A program made the translations under genes and the position numbers. The notes beneath the pieces were generated by a model. It did not search any database and had not been told where the DNA came from. It was given only the letters and a program-made list of their open reading frames with translations. Positions 32,727-41,276 of a stretch of 64,000 bases of DNA are shown here, one piece after another (positions within the stretch are counted from its first letter, which is position 1; each line of letters starts with the position of its first letter). Origin of the DNA: Bacteroides faecalis. GTDB taxonomy: Bacteria > Bacteroidota > Bacteroidia > Bacteroidales > Bacteroidaceae. The stretch covers positions 186,001 through 250,000 of the forward strand of contig NZ_BHWB01000004.1 in assembly GCF_003865075.1 (NCBI RefSeq). The letters are read 5' to 3'.

Positions 32727-32945
32727 ATGATAAGCAAGCAAAGTGTACCATCGGACAGATTAAAGAATCTTTGTCTGAACCTGTTGATAAGAATATTCTC
32801 CTATACTATTGGAGCAGTTTTGATTTTGATAATAATCATCAGCTCCATTCCATCCTTGTTTATATGTCTTCTGATAGGAGATTATAGTTTTGACAAACAG
32901 ATTGATAAAGAGTACAGGCTATCCGTAAATCACTTTCATGAATAA
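32727..32945 (+). CDS. Small membrane protein of unknown function
   Basis: It has 72 residues with one long hydrophobic stretch (IFSYTIGAVLILIIIISSIPSLFICLLIG) and charged ends. It overlaps the HU-family gene by 8 nt, which suggests translational coupling. Confidence 0.5.
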   Translation: MISKQSVPSDRLKNLCLNLLIRIFSYTIGAVLILIIIISSIPSLFICLLIGDYSFDKQIDKEYRLSVNHFHE

Positions 32946-33297
32946 AGAGCAGTTAATAGCTGATGCTGCGCGCAGAAGTGGAATGACACAAAGGGAAATC
33001 CGCAACGGATTGAATGCCCTTATTGAATCTTTGGTAGAAGCCTTTGAAAGCGATACCGACGTTGCTATAGCCGGACTGGGTACTTTCCAGATCAGGAAAA
33101 GATGTAATGTGAAGAAATATCTGCCGGAAGATGGCAAAGGACCAATGAAAGGGGTGAAAGGCGGCAGAGCCATGTGCATCATCCCGGACCGGAGAGTCAT
33201 CAAGTTTAATCCGGCTCCTTATATCAATCGGGAGTACATAGAAGACCATTCATCCCGTCTCATCGAACAGAAAGCTGAAGAATCCCCCAAAGGATAA
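32938..33297 (+). CDS. HU-family DNA-binding protein
   Basis: The 119-residue product has an HU N-terminus (MNKEQLIADAARRSGMTQREIRNGLNALIESLVEAF), the beta arm base (VAIAGLGTFQIRKR) and a C-terminal basic strand (RRVIKFNPAPYI). The beta arm is longer than in classic HU (about 90 residues) and contains GPMKGVKGGRAMCII. HU/IHF proteins bend DNA and are used as cofactors by tyrosine recombinases. Its place at the end of the switch-controlled locus is suggestive but not proof of such a role. Confidence 0.85.
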   Translation: MNKEQLIADAARRSGMTQREIRNGLNALIESLVEAFESDTDVAIAGLGTFQIRKRCNVKKYLPEDGKGPMKGVKGGRAMCIIPDRRVIKFNPAPYINREYIEDHSSRLIEQKAEESPKG

Positions 33298-33308
33298 TCA
33301 TCGGACAA

Positions 33309-33566
33309 CCCTACATGAAACAGCTTTGTCGTACTTCACATCACTTTATATATTATTGAAAACCAGCAAGTAACCTACATTCATGTATCGCCAAAATGGG
33401 ATACATGGATGTTCTTTGTACCCCCAAATGTACCCTACATGAGTCAGTAAGTACCCTATAAATGCAATACCCCCCGAAAAAACTTCATTATAAGCCTTTT
33501 ACATTAAATATAATTATCTATCTTTGTCCTCAGAATAAAATCAGTAATAACCCTATCCATGTAGGG
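33309..33566. repeat. CCCTACATG repeats in the gene-less interval after the HU gene
   Basis: CCCTACATG occurs at 33309-33317 and 33433-33441, and inverted at 33558-33566, in an AT-rich stretch. No protein is recognised between 33298 and 34038. Confidence 0.3.
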
Positions 33567-33828
33567 CTGTATGTAGGATTTGGAGGAATCAATCAAATGC
33601 ATCTACTGATAATCAATTACTTATCTTCAAAATATTATCAAAATACGTACCACTCTAGCTAACTTATTTATTCACGTATGTAAGCCTATTTGTTTATTAC
33701 TGTAAACTAATAAGCTCACGTATATGAACTATTCATAAACAAAGGAGTTTAATAAAAAGAATATAAAGGGCTATCAATAAAAGTATCCTTAGTTAAAGTA
33801 AAACTCACCTAAAATCAGGATGATATAA

Positions 33829-33854
33829 AGTGAGAGCAGCCATTTGCTCTCACT
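33829..33854. other. Perfect 10-bp hairpin AGTGAGAGCA / TGCTCTCACT
   Basis: AGTGAGAGCA at 33829-33838 pairs exactly with 33845-33854 around a 6-nt loop. AGTGAGAGC recurs near 33912. It lies in the 740-bp gene-less gap between the GC-rich fimbrial region and the core prmA gene. It may be a terminator relic or a structured RNA element. Confidence 0.45.
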
Positions 33855-34004
33855 CATCTCTAACAGTTGCTCCCACTCCCGAAATGCCGATAAACAGGCA
33901 GATACAAACGAAAAGTGAGAGCGTGATAGCAAATGTTGAATCAAATTAATTTTCCCAATCGTATTTCTGTCATTTATTATTGGGGATTTCCTCATTTTTT
34001 CAGT

Positions 34005-34012
34005 TATATTTG
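34005..34012 (+). promoter_or_regulatory. -7 box of the prmA promoter
   Basis: TATATTTG matches TAnnTTTG exactly, 27 nt before the prmA ATG. TTG near 33981 lies about 21-22 nt upstream, near the usual spacing. Confidence 0.5.
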
Positions 34013-34038
34013 CACTTAATTTAGATTAGATAATAATT

Positions 34039-34890
34039 ATGAAATACTTTGAGTTTACATTTACCACTCTCCCTTGCACTGATACAGTGAATGATATATT
34101 GGCTGCCTTTTTAGGGGAAGCAGGTTTTGAAAGTTTTGTAGAATGTGAAGGAGGATTGACTGCTTATATCCAACAAGCTTTGTATGACGAATCAACTGTG
34201 AAGAGTGCACTTGCTGAATTTCCATTGCCGGATACAAAAATTACCTATACATATACAGAAGCAGAAGATAAAGATTGGAACGAAGAATGGGAAAAGAATT
34301 TCTTCCAGCCAATTGTTATTGGTGACCGTTGTGTGATTCATAGTACATTCCATCAGGATGTTCCCCAAGCAGAATATGATATTGTCATCAATCCCCAAAT
34401 GGCTTTTGGTACGGGACATCATGAAACAACAAGTCTTATCATCAGCGAATTATTGGAAAGTGACCTGAAAGGAAAATCATTACTTGATATGGGGTGTGGA
34501 ACATCTATTCTGGCAATACTCGCACGTATGCGGGGTGCACAGCCTTGCACTGCTATCGACATCGATGAATGGTGTGTTCGCAACTCTATCGAAAATATAG
34601 AACTGAACCATGTAGATGATATTGCCGTTTCACAAGGAGATGCTTCTTCACTGAACGGGCTAGGTCCTTTCGATGTTATTATCGCTAACATCAACAGAAA
34701 TATTCTGTTGAACGATATGAAGCAATATGTTGCTTGTATGCAACCGGGATCGGAATTGTTGATGAGCGGATTTTATGTTGATGATATTCCGGTTATCCGA
34801 GCAGAAGCAGAAAAGAACGGATTGAAGTTCGTTAGCCATAAAGAAAAGAATCGGTGGGCAGCAGTCAAGTTTGTTTATCCCGTCGGATAA
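34039..34890 (+). CDS. prmA: Ribosomal protein L11 methyltransferase
   Basis: The 283-residue product has the N-terminal substrate-recognition domain and a class I methyltransferase core: SLLDMGCGTSILAILARMRGA (SAM-binding loop), TAIDIDEWCVRNSIEN (acidic ribose-binding strand) and FDVIIANINRNIL (the NxN/NPPY-type motif of PrmA). It methylates ribosomal protein L11 in the cytoplasm. It is a stand-alone gene followed by a bidirectional terminator-like hairpin. Confidence 0.92.
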   Translation: MKYFEFTFTTLPCTDTVNDILAAFLGEAGFESFVECEGGLTAYIQQALYDESTVKSALAEFPLPDTKITYTYTEAEDKDWNEEWEKNFFQPIVIGDRCVIHSTFHQDVPQAEYDIVINPQMAFGTGHHETTSLIISELLESDLKGKSLLDMGCGTSILAILARMRGAQPCTAIDIDEWCVRNSIENIELNHVDDIAVSQGDASSLNGLGPFDVIIANINRNILLNDMKQYVACMQPGSELLMSGFYVDDIPVIRAEAEKNGLKFVSHKEKNRWAAVKFVYPVG

Positions 34891-34930
34891 ATTCAAATAC
34901 TGACTCTATTGATTCTTCAGAAAATAAAAC

Positions 34931-34984
34931 TCCCTACTATTAATCGACTATTCTAGATATGAATAGGCTGATTTATAGTAGGGA
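34931..34984. terminator. Bidirectional terminator-like stem between prmA and the flavodoxin gene
   Basis: TCCCTACTAT (34931-34940) pairs perfectly with 34975-34984. An inner stem CTATTC/GAATAG (34948-34953 with 34961-34966) lies in the loop. It separates two convergent genes. Confidence 0.55.
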
Positions 34985-35010
34985 TAATTTATATAAAACG
35001 ATATGTGGTT

Positions 35011-35517
35011 TTACTTAAACTCTTCTTTGATTTGTGCACACCACTCTTTTATCCTTTTTTCCGCTTGTTCTGATTGATTATCCAAATCAATCACCAAGCC
35101 ACACCATTTACCATCGCGCAACGCACGAGAACGTTCGAAAGTATATCCTTCGGGAGAGGTACAACCCACAAGAATAGCTCCGTCACCTTCAAAAACTTCA
35201 GCTAACAGACCGATACCATCCGCAAAGTTCTCCGGATAACGCACTTGGTCACCTAAGCCAAAAATAGCAACTTTCTTTCCTTTCAGGTCCATCGTACGCA
35301 ACTCCGGTATCAATTCATCCCAATAAGTCGGGAGTTCTCCGTCATACCAAGTGGATGCACCTACTATAAAATGATCGTAAGCAGCAAAGTCATTCTGCCA
35401 GGCCTGCTCAATAGGTACTACGTCTATCTTGTCTTTCCCAAACTCTTTCTCAATCTTCTCAGCTACCCAGGATGTCTTTTCCGTTTTGGTAGCATAAAAT
35501 AAACCTATCTTTTTCAT
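35011..35517 (-). CDS. fldA: Flavodoxin (long-chain type)
   Basis: The 168-residue product begins with the FMN phosphate loop (IGLFYATKTEKTSWVAE). Next are the aromatic loop (VGASTWYDGELPTYWDELI) and the second flavin loop FGLGDQVRYPENF. The long-chain insertion is present. Flavodoxins carry single electrons in the cytoplasm. It lies 11 nt after the E1 gene, so it may be the last gene of the dehydrogenase operon. A functional link, such as electron supply in 2-oxoacid metabolism, is only inferred. Confidence 0.88.
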   Translation of the reverse strand: MKKIGLFYATKTEKTSWVAEKIEKEFGKDKIDVVPIEQAWQNDFAAYDHFIVGASTWYDGELPTYWDELIPELRTMDLKGKKVAIFGLGDQVRYPENFADGIGLLAEVFEGDGAILVGCTSPEGYTFERSRALRDGKWCGLVIDLDNQSEQAEKRIKEWCAQIKEEFK

Positions 35518-35528
35518 AATTCACAGAG

Positions 35529-37562
35529 TTAATATTCTAATAACTTTTTAGCAGCTTCATATATTTTCGCCTCATCCGGCAAAATGGCTTTCTCCAGAAG
35601 TGGATTGAACCCTACAGGAGTAAAGGTAGAACCAACACGTTGAACCGGTCCATCTAAGTAATGAAACATCTCAGAGCCAATCATTGCAGCCAGCTCGGCA
35701 CCAAAACCGGCAAAGACTTTGTCTTCATGAACAACCAATGCTTTACTTGTCTTTTTCACCGATTCGAAGATAGCTTCTTTATCCAATGGCATTAACGAAC
35801 GGATGTCTACGACTTCTACTTTCCATCCACGTTCCTTTTCCAACTGTTCCGCAGCGTGTAAACAGAAATGTGTCGTATTACCATAAGTAATAATACTCAG
35901 ATCGGTTCCTTCGCGGCGAATACGAGCTTTACCAAAAGGTACTTCAAAGTCTTCGGGAACAACAGTTGCAGCCTCTACCGAATTATATAATGCTTTGGGT
36001 TCCAAGAACAAAGTAAATCCTTTAGAACGTATACTGGTTCGAAGTAATCCGGCAGCATCGTCTGCATAACAGGGACAGACAATGCGTGCTCCCGGAAGGG
36101 TGGTTAAAGCTCCTTCTATGTTCTGAGAATGGTATAATCCTCCACCGATATAACCTCCGGAAGCCAATCGCAGGGTAATATTCGGAGCAAACTTTCCATT
36201 ACTGCGCCAATACTCGTGTGTACATTCTACATATTGTTCCACAGCCGGCCAGAAATAGTCGGCAAACTCCGCTCCTTCTATAACGACATGAATCTTCGGA
36301 TCAAACCGACACATTCCGTTGGCTGTACCAACAATGTAATCTTCAGCAATCGGAGCACTGAATACACGTGCATCTCCAAATTCCTGTTGCATTCCTTTGG
36401 TTACATTAAATACACCGCCTTTATCCCTGTTAGCTACATCCTGCCCCCAGATAAACGTATTCGGATTCCTTCGGAATTCCGCTTTCAGCGTTTCGTTGAT
36501 GGCATTCACCATAAAGGTTTTCTCCCCTTCTTCGTTGTGAGTACCGTCTTTGTATTTTTCAGGTTGATAAGGTTCCGGAGTTACAAAGTCGTAAATGCTT
36601 TTTGGATCCGGATCGGGTGCTGCCAATGCTTTCCGGTTGGCAGCAGAAAGTTCTTTCTTTGCTACTGCTTCTATCTGTTGCAATTCCTCTTCTGTCAGAC
36701 GTTTGTAACGAAGTAACATTCTACGGAATTTTGCCAGAGGATCGGCGTCTTTTACATACTCCAACTCGTTTTCATCCCGATAGAGAGTATGTTTATCCGA
36801 ATTGGAGTGGGAACCGATACGAACACAGTTTGCTTGTACAATAACCGGATTACGGGTATTGATAGCGTGTTCACGTGCTTCGGTCATTGCATTCATAGAG
36901 TCGAAAACGTCTTTACCATTACAGTAGATGATTTTCAGGTTTTTAAAACCGGAAAAGTTTTCAGCGACTTTACGATTGGCTGTTTGCTCGGATTTCGGTA
37001 CGGAAATACCATATCCGTTATCCTGAATGACAAAAATAACAGGAAGCTGTTCGAGACTGGCACCATTGATGGCTTCATAAACAAAACCTTCGGAAGTGGC
37101 AGATTCACCATGAGAAGTGATAGCAACTCCTTTATGTCCATAATAGACCATGGCTCTAGCTACACCTGCCGCATGAAGGTCATGTGTTCCGGTAGCCGAT
37201 GAGATATTTTCGATATGCCATTCTGGTTTGGCAAAATGGTTCGACATATGTCGTCCCCCACTACCCGGATCGGTTGCTTTGGATATTCCGTTCAGGATAA
37301 TTTCTTCTGCAGTCATTCCGGCAGAAAGAACGGTCAGCATATCTCTGTAATAAGGAAACAGGAAATCTTCACCGCGTGTGAACACCTGTCCGATAGCTAG
37401 CTGAATACCATCGTGGCCTGCATAAGGCGCATGGTAAGACCAGCCCAGAGATTGTAGCAAATAGGATGGAGCCTTTTCATCCAAGGCGCGTCCTAATGTC
37501 ATCAGATGATACCACTTTTTCAGGGTTTCCACATCTGTAGTCTTTATATCATACTTTTTCAT
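35529..37562 (-). CDS. 2-oxoacid dehydrogenase E1, fused alpha and beta subunits
   Basis: The 677-residue protein joins a thiamin-diphosphate alpha part (DPGSGGRHMSNHFA, SHGESATSEGFVYEAINGASLEQLPVIFVIQDNGYGIS with the GDG-like ESATSEG/N motif) to a beta part (INETLKAEF, GEDVA-like GQDVANRDKGGVF, YADYFWPAVEQ, PGARIVCP, VDIRSLMPLDKEAI). Fused E1 proteins are usual in Bacteroidetes branched-chain-type 2-oxoacid dehydrogenases. It makes acyl-CoA with the E2 and E3 encoded upstream. The exact substrate (branched-chain oxo acids or others) cannot be read from the sequence. Confidence 0.88.
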   Translation of the reverse strand: MKKYDIKTTDVETLKKWYHLMTLGRALDEKAPSYLLQSLGWSYHAPYAGHDGIQLAIGQVFTRGEDFLFPYYRDMLTVLSAGMTAEEIILNGISKATDPGSGGRHMSNHFAKPEWHIENISSATGTHDLHAAGVARAMVYYGHKGVAITSHGESATSEGFVYEAINGASLEQLPVIFVIQDNGYGISVPKSEQTANRKVAENFSGFKNLKIIYCNGKDVFDSMNAMTEAREHAINTRNPVIVQANCVRIGSHSNSDKHTLYRDENELEYVKDADPLAKFRRMLLRYKRLTEEELQQIEAVAKKELSAANRKALAAPDPDPKSIYDFVTPEPYQPEKYKDGTHNEEGEKTFMVNAINETLKAEFRRNPNTFIWGQDVANRDKGGVFNVTKGMQQEFGDARVFSAPIAEDYIVGTANGMCRFDPKIHVVIEGAEFADYFWPAVEQYVECTHEYWRSNGKFAPNITLRLASGGYIGGGLYHSQNIEGALTTLPGARIVCPCYADDAAGLLRTSIRSKGFTLFLEPKALYNSVEAATVVPEDFEVPFGKARIRREGTDLSIITYGNTTHFCLHAAEQLEKERGWKVEVVDIRSLMPLDKEAIFESVKKTSKALVVHEDKVFAGFGAELAAMIGSEMFHYLDGPVQRVGSTFTPVGFNPLLEKAILPDEAKIYEAAKKLLEY

Positions 37563-37598
37563 AGTTAATGAGTTCTTTATGAATGAAACAATCAGTTA

Positions 37599-38999
37599 TC
37601 AGCCTTTCCAGTTTTCCAGATAGTCTGCTATAAAATGCAGGAAGTTACCTCCCAACATACCATCTACCACCCGATGGTCATAGGATAAAGATAAATACAT
37701 CTTATGACGGATAGCAATCGTGTCTCCTTCCGGTGTTTCAACAACAGCCGGTTTCTTTTCGATGTATCCTACTCCTAATATGGCAACCTGTGGTTGATTG
37801 ATAATCGGTGTACCAAACAAGCTTTTGAACGTACCGAAGTTAGTAATGGTAAATGTACCTCCATCAATATCTTCCGGCATTAGTTTATTATCGCGTGCCT
37901 TAATGGCCAACGAATCAATAGCAACCGCTAATCCATTTAAATTCAAATGATCTGCATCATGTACTACAGGAACAATCAGATTTCCATCATTTAAGGAAAC
38001 AGCAATACCAATATTGATATGTTTCTTGAAAAGGATATTATATCCATCAACTGATACGTTTACTTGAGGATAGGCTACTAAAGCTTTAGCTACGGCTTCA
38101 GTAATTGCAGGCATATAAGTTAATTTCACTCCTTCACGACGGAAGAATGCATCCTTGTTCTTATCACGCCAACGTACCAATTGGGTAACATCTACTTCGA
38201 CTACATTGGTTACATGAGGAGAAACTTTTTTAGACATAACCATATGATCGGCAATGATCCGGCGGACACGATCCATTTCTTTCACTTCTACTCCCGGTAT
38301 ATTAGATGCAGTTGTGGCTGTTTGTTTCGGTGTAGCAGCCGAAGTAGTCGTAGTTGAGGATGCTGAAGCGGAAGAGGCAGATTTAACAGAAGATGCGGAG
38401 GAAACGGCGGCAGAAGTTTTAGAGGTATTTAATACGCCTCGTTTCTTCTTGTCTATATAATCTTTTATATCTTTTTTACTTAACCGACCTTCATAGCCTG
38501 TTCCTTGTATCGTATCTAATTCTTCTTTAGGAATATTGGCTTCTCTGGCTAATTGAATCACGACAGGAGAATACCAACGTTCTTCGGTCACAACAACAGG
38601 ATTTAACTCCTGAGGCTTATCTTTTGTTTCAATAGGTTTGCTTTCTGATTCTACTGACGTTTTTATCTCATTTACAACAGATGTAGTGTTCACCGAAGGA
38701 TTAGCTTCTTCTTTTCCTTTTTTTTCACTTGCAGTAGTTTCTTCCGAAGATTCTTCTCCATCCAGATCGACAACAGCAACCACAGTTCCCACTGCTACCG
38801 TATCTCCCTCTTTGTATAAGATTTCTACAACTTTTCCAGCAACCGGAGAAGGAATCTCCGCACTTACCTTAGCAGTATTTACTTCAAACAGGATGTCATC
38901 CTCCTGAATGGTATCCCCTACTTTTACAGACCAGGAAACAATCGTTCCTTCTGTTATACTCTCGCCCAACTTAGGCATTTTTATTTCGAATCTTGACAT
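37599..38999 (-). CDS. 2-oxoacid dehydrogenase E2 (dihydrolipoamide acyltransferase)
   Basis: The order is: one lipoyl domain (residues 1-80, lipoyl lysine in FEVNTAKVSAEI), an acidic linker, an E3-binding domain (about 140-175, YSPVVIQLAREANIPKEELDTI), a Ser/Ala/Thr-rich hinge (about 190-225) and the CoA-dependent acyltransferase domain ending SYDHRVVDGMLGG with catalytic His and Asp. The lipoyl motif has TAK where DKA/TDKV is more usual. The gene is in operon with E1, a lipoate ligase and E3. Confidence 0.9.
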   Translation of the reverse strand: MSRFEIKMPKLGESITEGTIVSWSVKVGDTIQEDDILFEVNTAKVSAEIPSPVAGKVVEILYKEGDTVAVGTVVAVVDLDGEESSEETTASEKKGKEEANPSVNTTSVVNEIKTSVESESKPIETKDKPQELNPVVVTEERWYSPVVIQLAREANIPKEELDTIQGTGYEGRLSKKDIKDYIDKKKRGVLNTSKTSAAVSSASSVKSASSASASSTTTTSAATPKQTATTASNIPGVEVKEMDRVRRIIADHMVMSKKVSPHVTNVVEVDVTQLVRWRDKNKDAFFRREGVKLTYMPAITEAVAKALVAYPQVNVSVDGYNILFKKHINIGIAVSLNDGNLIVPVVHDADHLNLNGLAVAIDSLAIKARDNKLMPEDIDGGTFTITNFGTFKSLFGTPIINQPQVAILGVGYIEKKPAVVETPEGDTIAIRHKMYLSLSYDHRVVDGMLGGNFLHFIADYLENWKG

Positions 39000-39086
39000 A
39001 AACAGTAATTTTATTATTCAACTATGATATTGTAGAACAAGTCGCTGAAAAAGAAAGTTTTAAGTTAAAGTATTTTTAACCGGATG

Positions 39087-39809
39087 TCAGCGACTGAATA
39101 TCCATTCTTCTTGCATATATTTACTTTCACGAAGTTGCCCAATCGCTTTCAATTCTTCATTACTGAAAAAACTTTCCACTTCTCCCCGACTGAAATATTG
39201 AAAAGCAATCTCCTTGAATTTATCAACAGTTTCCGTAAAGTTACTATTACGTATATTGGTAACTTCACTTCTGACTGAAGGTACAGCATATTTAATTTGA
39301 GAAGTATTAGTTATATTTTCCTCCTGTGGATTCAGGACTTTATTTAAAATATCAAGGTCTGTATCATAAAGTAACGTACAATGATACAGTACCCTATTCT
39401 TATAGACACATTGTGCACTTCCCGATATTTTTAGTTTATTCAAATAAATTCCCAGACGTTCATCTCCTTGAGCATTTAAACCCAATGAGGATAGAAAATC
39501 TAATGTCTGTTGTAGATATACGGTAAAATCGGGAATACGGGAAACGGTTTCTATAAAAGCCAGATTAACATTTCCCCAATCATGATATACTGTTCCTCCA
39601 CCTGAAAAACGCCTTGCTATTTGAATTTGTTGTTGTTTTGCCCAATTACAATCAATTTCTGCACAGACTCGCTGATGTCTCCCCAATACCACAGAAGAAG
39701 TATCCTGCCAAAGCATAAACACGTCATCAGTACTTTGCTTCAACAGATATTCTTCCGCAGCCAAATGAAAATAAATGTCTGCAAATGGACTAGAAATATA
39801 ACGGGACAT
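39087..39809 (-). CDS. lplA: Lipoate-protein ligase, single catalytic domain
   Basis: The 240-residue product has the BPL/LplA/LipB fold with RRFSGGGTVYHDWGNVNLAF and the catalytic lysine region LNKLKISGSAQCVYKNRVLYHCTLL. It is shorter than E. coli LplA and lacks most of the C-terminal accessory domain, as in many Bacteroidetes ligases. It is between E2 and E3 in the operon, so it very likely attaches lipoate to the E2 of this cluster. Confidence 0.88.
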   Translation of the reverse strand: MSRYISSPFADIYFHLAAEEYLLKQSTDDVFMLWQDTSSVVLGRHQRVCAEIDCNWAKQQQIQIARRFSGGGTVYHDWGNVNLAFIETVSRIPDFTVYLQQTLDFLSSLGLNAQGDERLGIYLNKLKISGSAQCVYKNRVLYHCTLLYDTDLDILNKVLNPQEENITNTSQIKYAVPSVRSEVTNIRNSNFTETVDKFKEIAFQYFSRGEVESFFSNEELKAIGQLRESKYMQEEWIFSR

Positions 39810-39855
39810 AAATACTGATTATTATATTGGTATTATTGAAAGCAAAGACTAAACT

Positions 39856-41202
39856 TTATGAGAACAATACCTCATGATAAATCTCTCCTACTGTGGGATG
39901 TGGAAATACACTCTTCTGAAATTCCTCTACTGTATATCCTTTCTGGATAGCAATACCTGCTATTACAATTAACTCTGATGCCGGATTTCCCAACATATGA
40001 CATCCGATAATGCGTCCAAACTCATCCTGAATCAGCTTACAGATTCCTGTGCTTTGCTCATTCTCTGCTACAAAACGACCGGAATATACCATTGGAAGTT
40101 TCATTACACGATAAGGAATACCTTGTTTTATAAGTTCTTCTTCTGTTTTACCCACTCCTGCAACTTCAGGATTGGTGTAGACAACTCCCGGAATACAGTC
40201 ATAATTCATCCGGTCATCAACTCCTAAAATATGATTAATAGCTACTTCAGCTTCACGAATGGCTGTATGTGCTAAAAGAGAATAGCCTGTAATATCCCCA
40301 CAAGCATATACCCTAGGATGAGAAGTTTGTAAATGTTCATCAACTTGTACTCCATTTCTGTGAAGTTCAACAGAAAGTTTGTCTAACCCAACATTAGCAA
40401 TGTTTGCCTTACGTCCCACACTAAGGAGAATCTTCTCTGCTTCTATTGTAGAGTTCTTCCCTCCTTTCTCAATAACAACGCCAGTAGGTTTTACCTCCAC
40501 AACTTTAGTATTCAGATAGAAAGTAACTCCACGCTTTGCATATTCCGAGCGAAGCATAGCACTTGTCTCCTTATCCATAGCACCCAAGATCTCAGGCATC
40601 ATTTCTACTACAGATACTTTCACTCCCATACTATTAAAGAAAGAAGCGAATTCCATACCTATAACTCCACCACCAATAATCACCAAACTTTCCGGAAGTT
40701 CTTTTATTTCTAATGCTTCTCTGGAAGTCCAATATTTAATATCGGATAATCCCGGAATTGGAGGTATGACTGTATCAGATCCGGTACATACCAGAAGATA
40801 TTTCACCTGATAAGTTTCTCCGTCACAAGAGATATGAATCAACCCTCCTTTTTCTCCTTCTATATAAGCTTCTTTTTCTACTATCGTCACTCCATAAGAA
40901 TTAACCGTCATCTTCACCCCACCCGTCAGCATTTTCACCGTCTTATCTTTACGGTTCATTATCTTAGTTAAATCAAAAGAAGGGGACTCGGAAGAAATTC
41001 CATATTTAGAAGCACTCTTAATATTATCCAGTATCTTTGCAGAATAAAGTAAAGTCTTAGTCGGAATACATCCTTCATTGAGACAGACTCCACCTATCGC
41101 TTTTTTCTCGAAAAGAACGGCTTTCAACCCATTTGCACCAGCCCGTTCAGCAGCCGTGTAACCAGCAGGACCACCACCAATAATAGCTATATCAAAATTC
41201 AT
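39856..41202 (-). CDS. lpdA: Dihydrolipoyl dehydrogenase (E3)
   Basis: The 448-residue flavoprotein has the FAD-binding GGGPAGYTAAERAGANG, the redox disulfide in GGVCLNEGCIPTK, the NAD site (IIGGGVIGMEFASFFNSMG), the second FAD loop (YACGDITG) and the C-terminal catalytic HPTVGE. It re-oxidises the dihydrolipoamide of E2. It is the first gene of the lpdA-lplA-E2-E1 group on the minus strand. Confidence 0.92.
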   Translation of the reverse strand: MNFDIAIIGGGPAGYTAAERAGANGLKAVLFEKKAIGGVCLNEGCIPTKTLLYSAKILDNIKSASKYGISSESPSFDLTKIMNRKDKTVKMLTGGVKMTVNSYGVTIVEKEAYIEGEKGGLIHISCDGETYQVKYLLVCTGSDTVIPPIPGLSDIKYWTSREALEIKELPESLVIIGGGVIGMEFASFFNSMGVKVSVVEMMPEILGAMDKETSAMLRSEYAKRGVTFYLNTKVVEVKPTGVVIEKGGKNSTIEAEKILLSVGRKANIANVGLDKLSVELHRNGVQVDEHLQTSHPRVYACGDITGYSLLAHTAIREAEVAINHILGVDDRMNYDCIPGVVYTNPEVAGVGKTEEELIKQGIPYRVMKLPMVYSGRFVAENEQSTGICKLIQDEFGRIIGCHMLGNPASELIVIAGIAIQKGYTVEEFQKSVFPHPTVGEIYHEVLFS

Positions 41203-41276
41203 AATCGTACTTATTTATTAATAATACGATTATAACAAATAAAAGAAGAAGTTAGTTTTGGAGAGAAGAAGTATAA

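Noticed and set aside
33789..33995. Minus-strand frame of 68 codons in the gap before prmA
   Set aside because: It contains the 10-bp hairpin, has no recognisable family and no upstream ribosome site; a relic is possible but cannot be supported.
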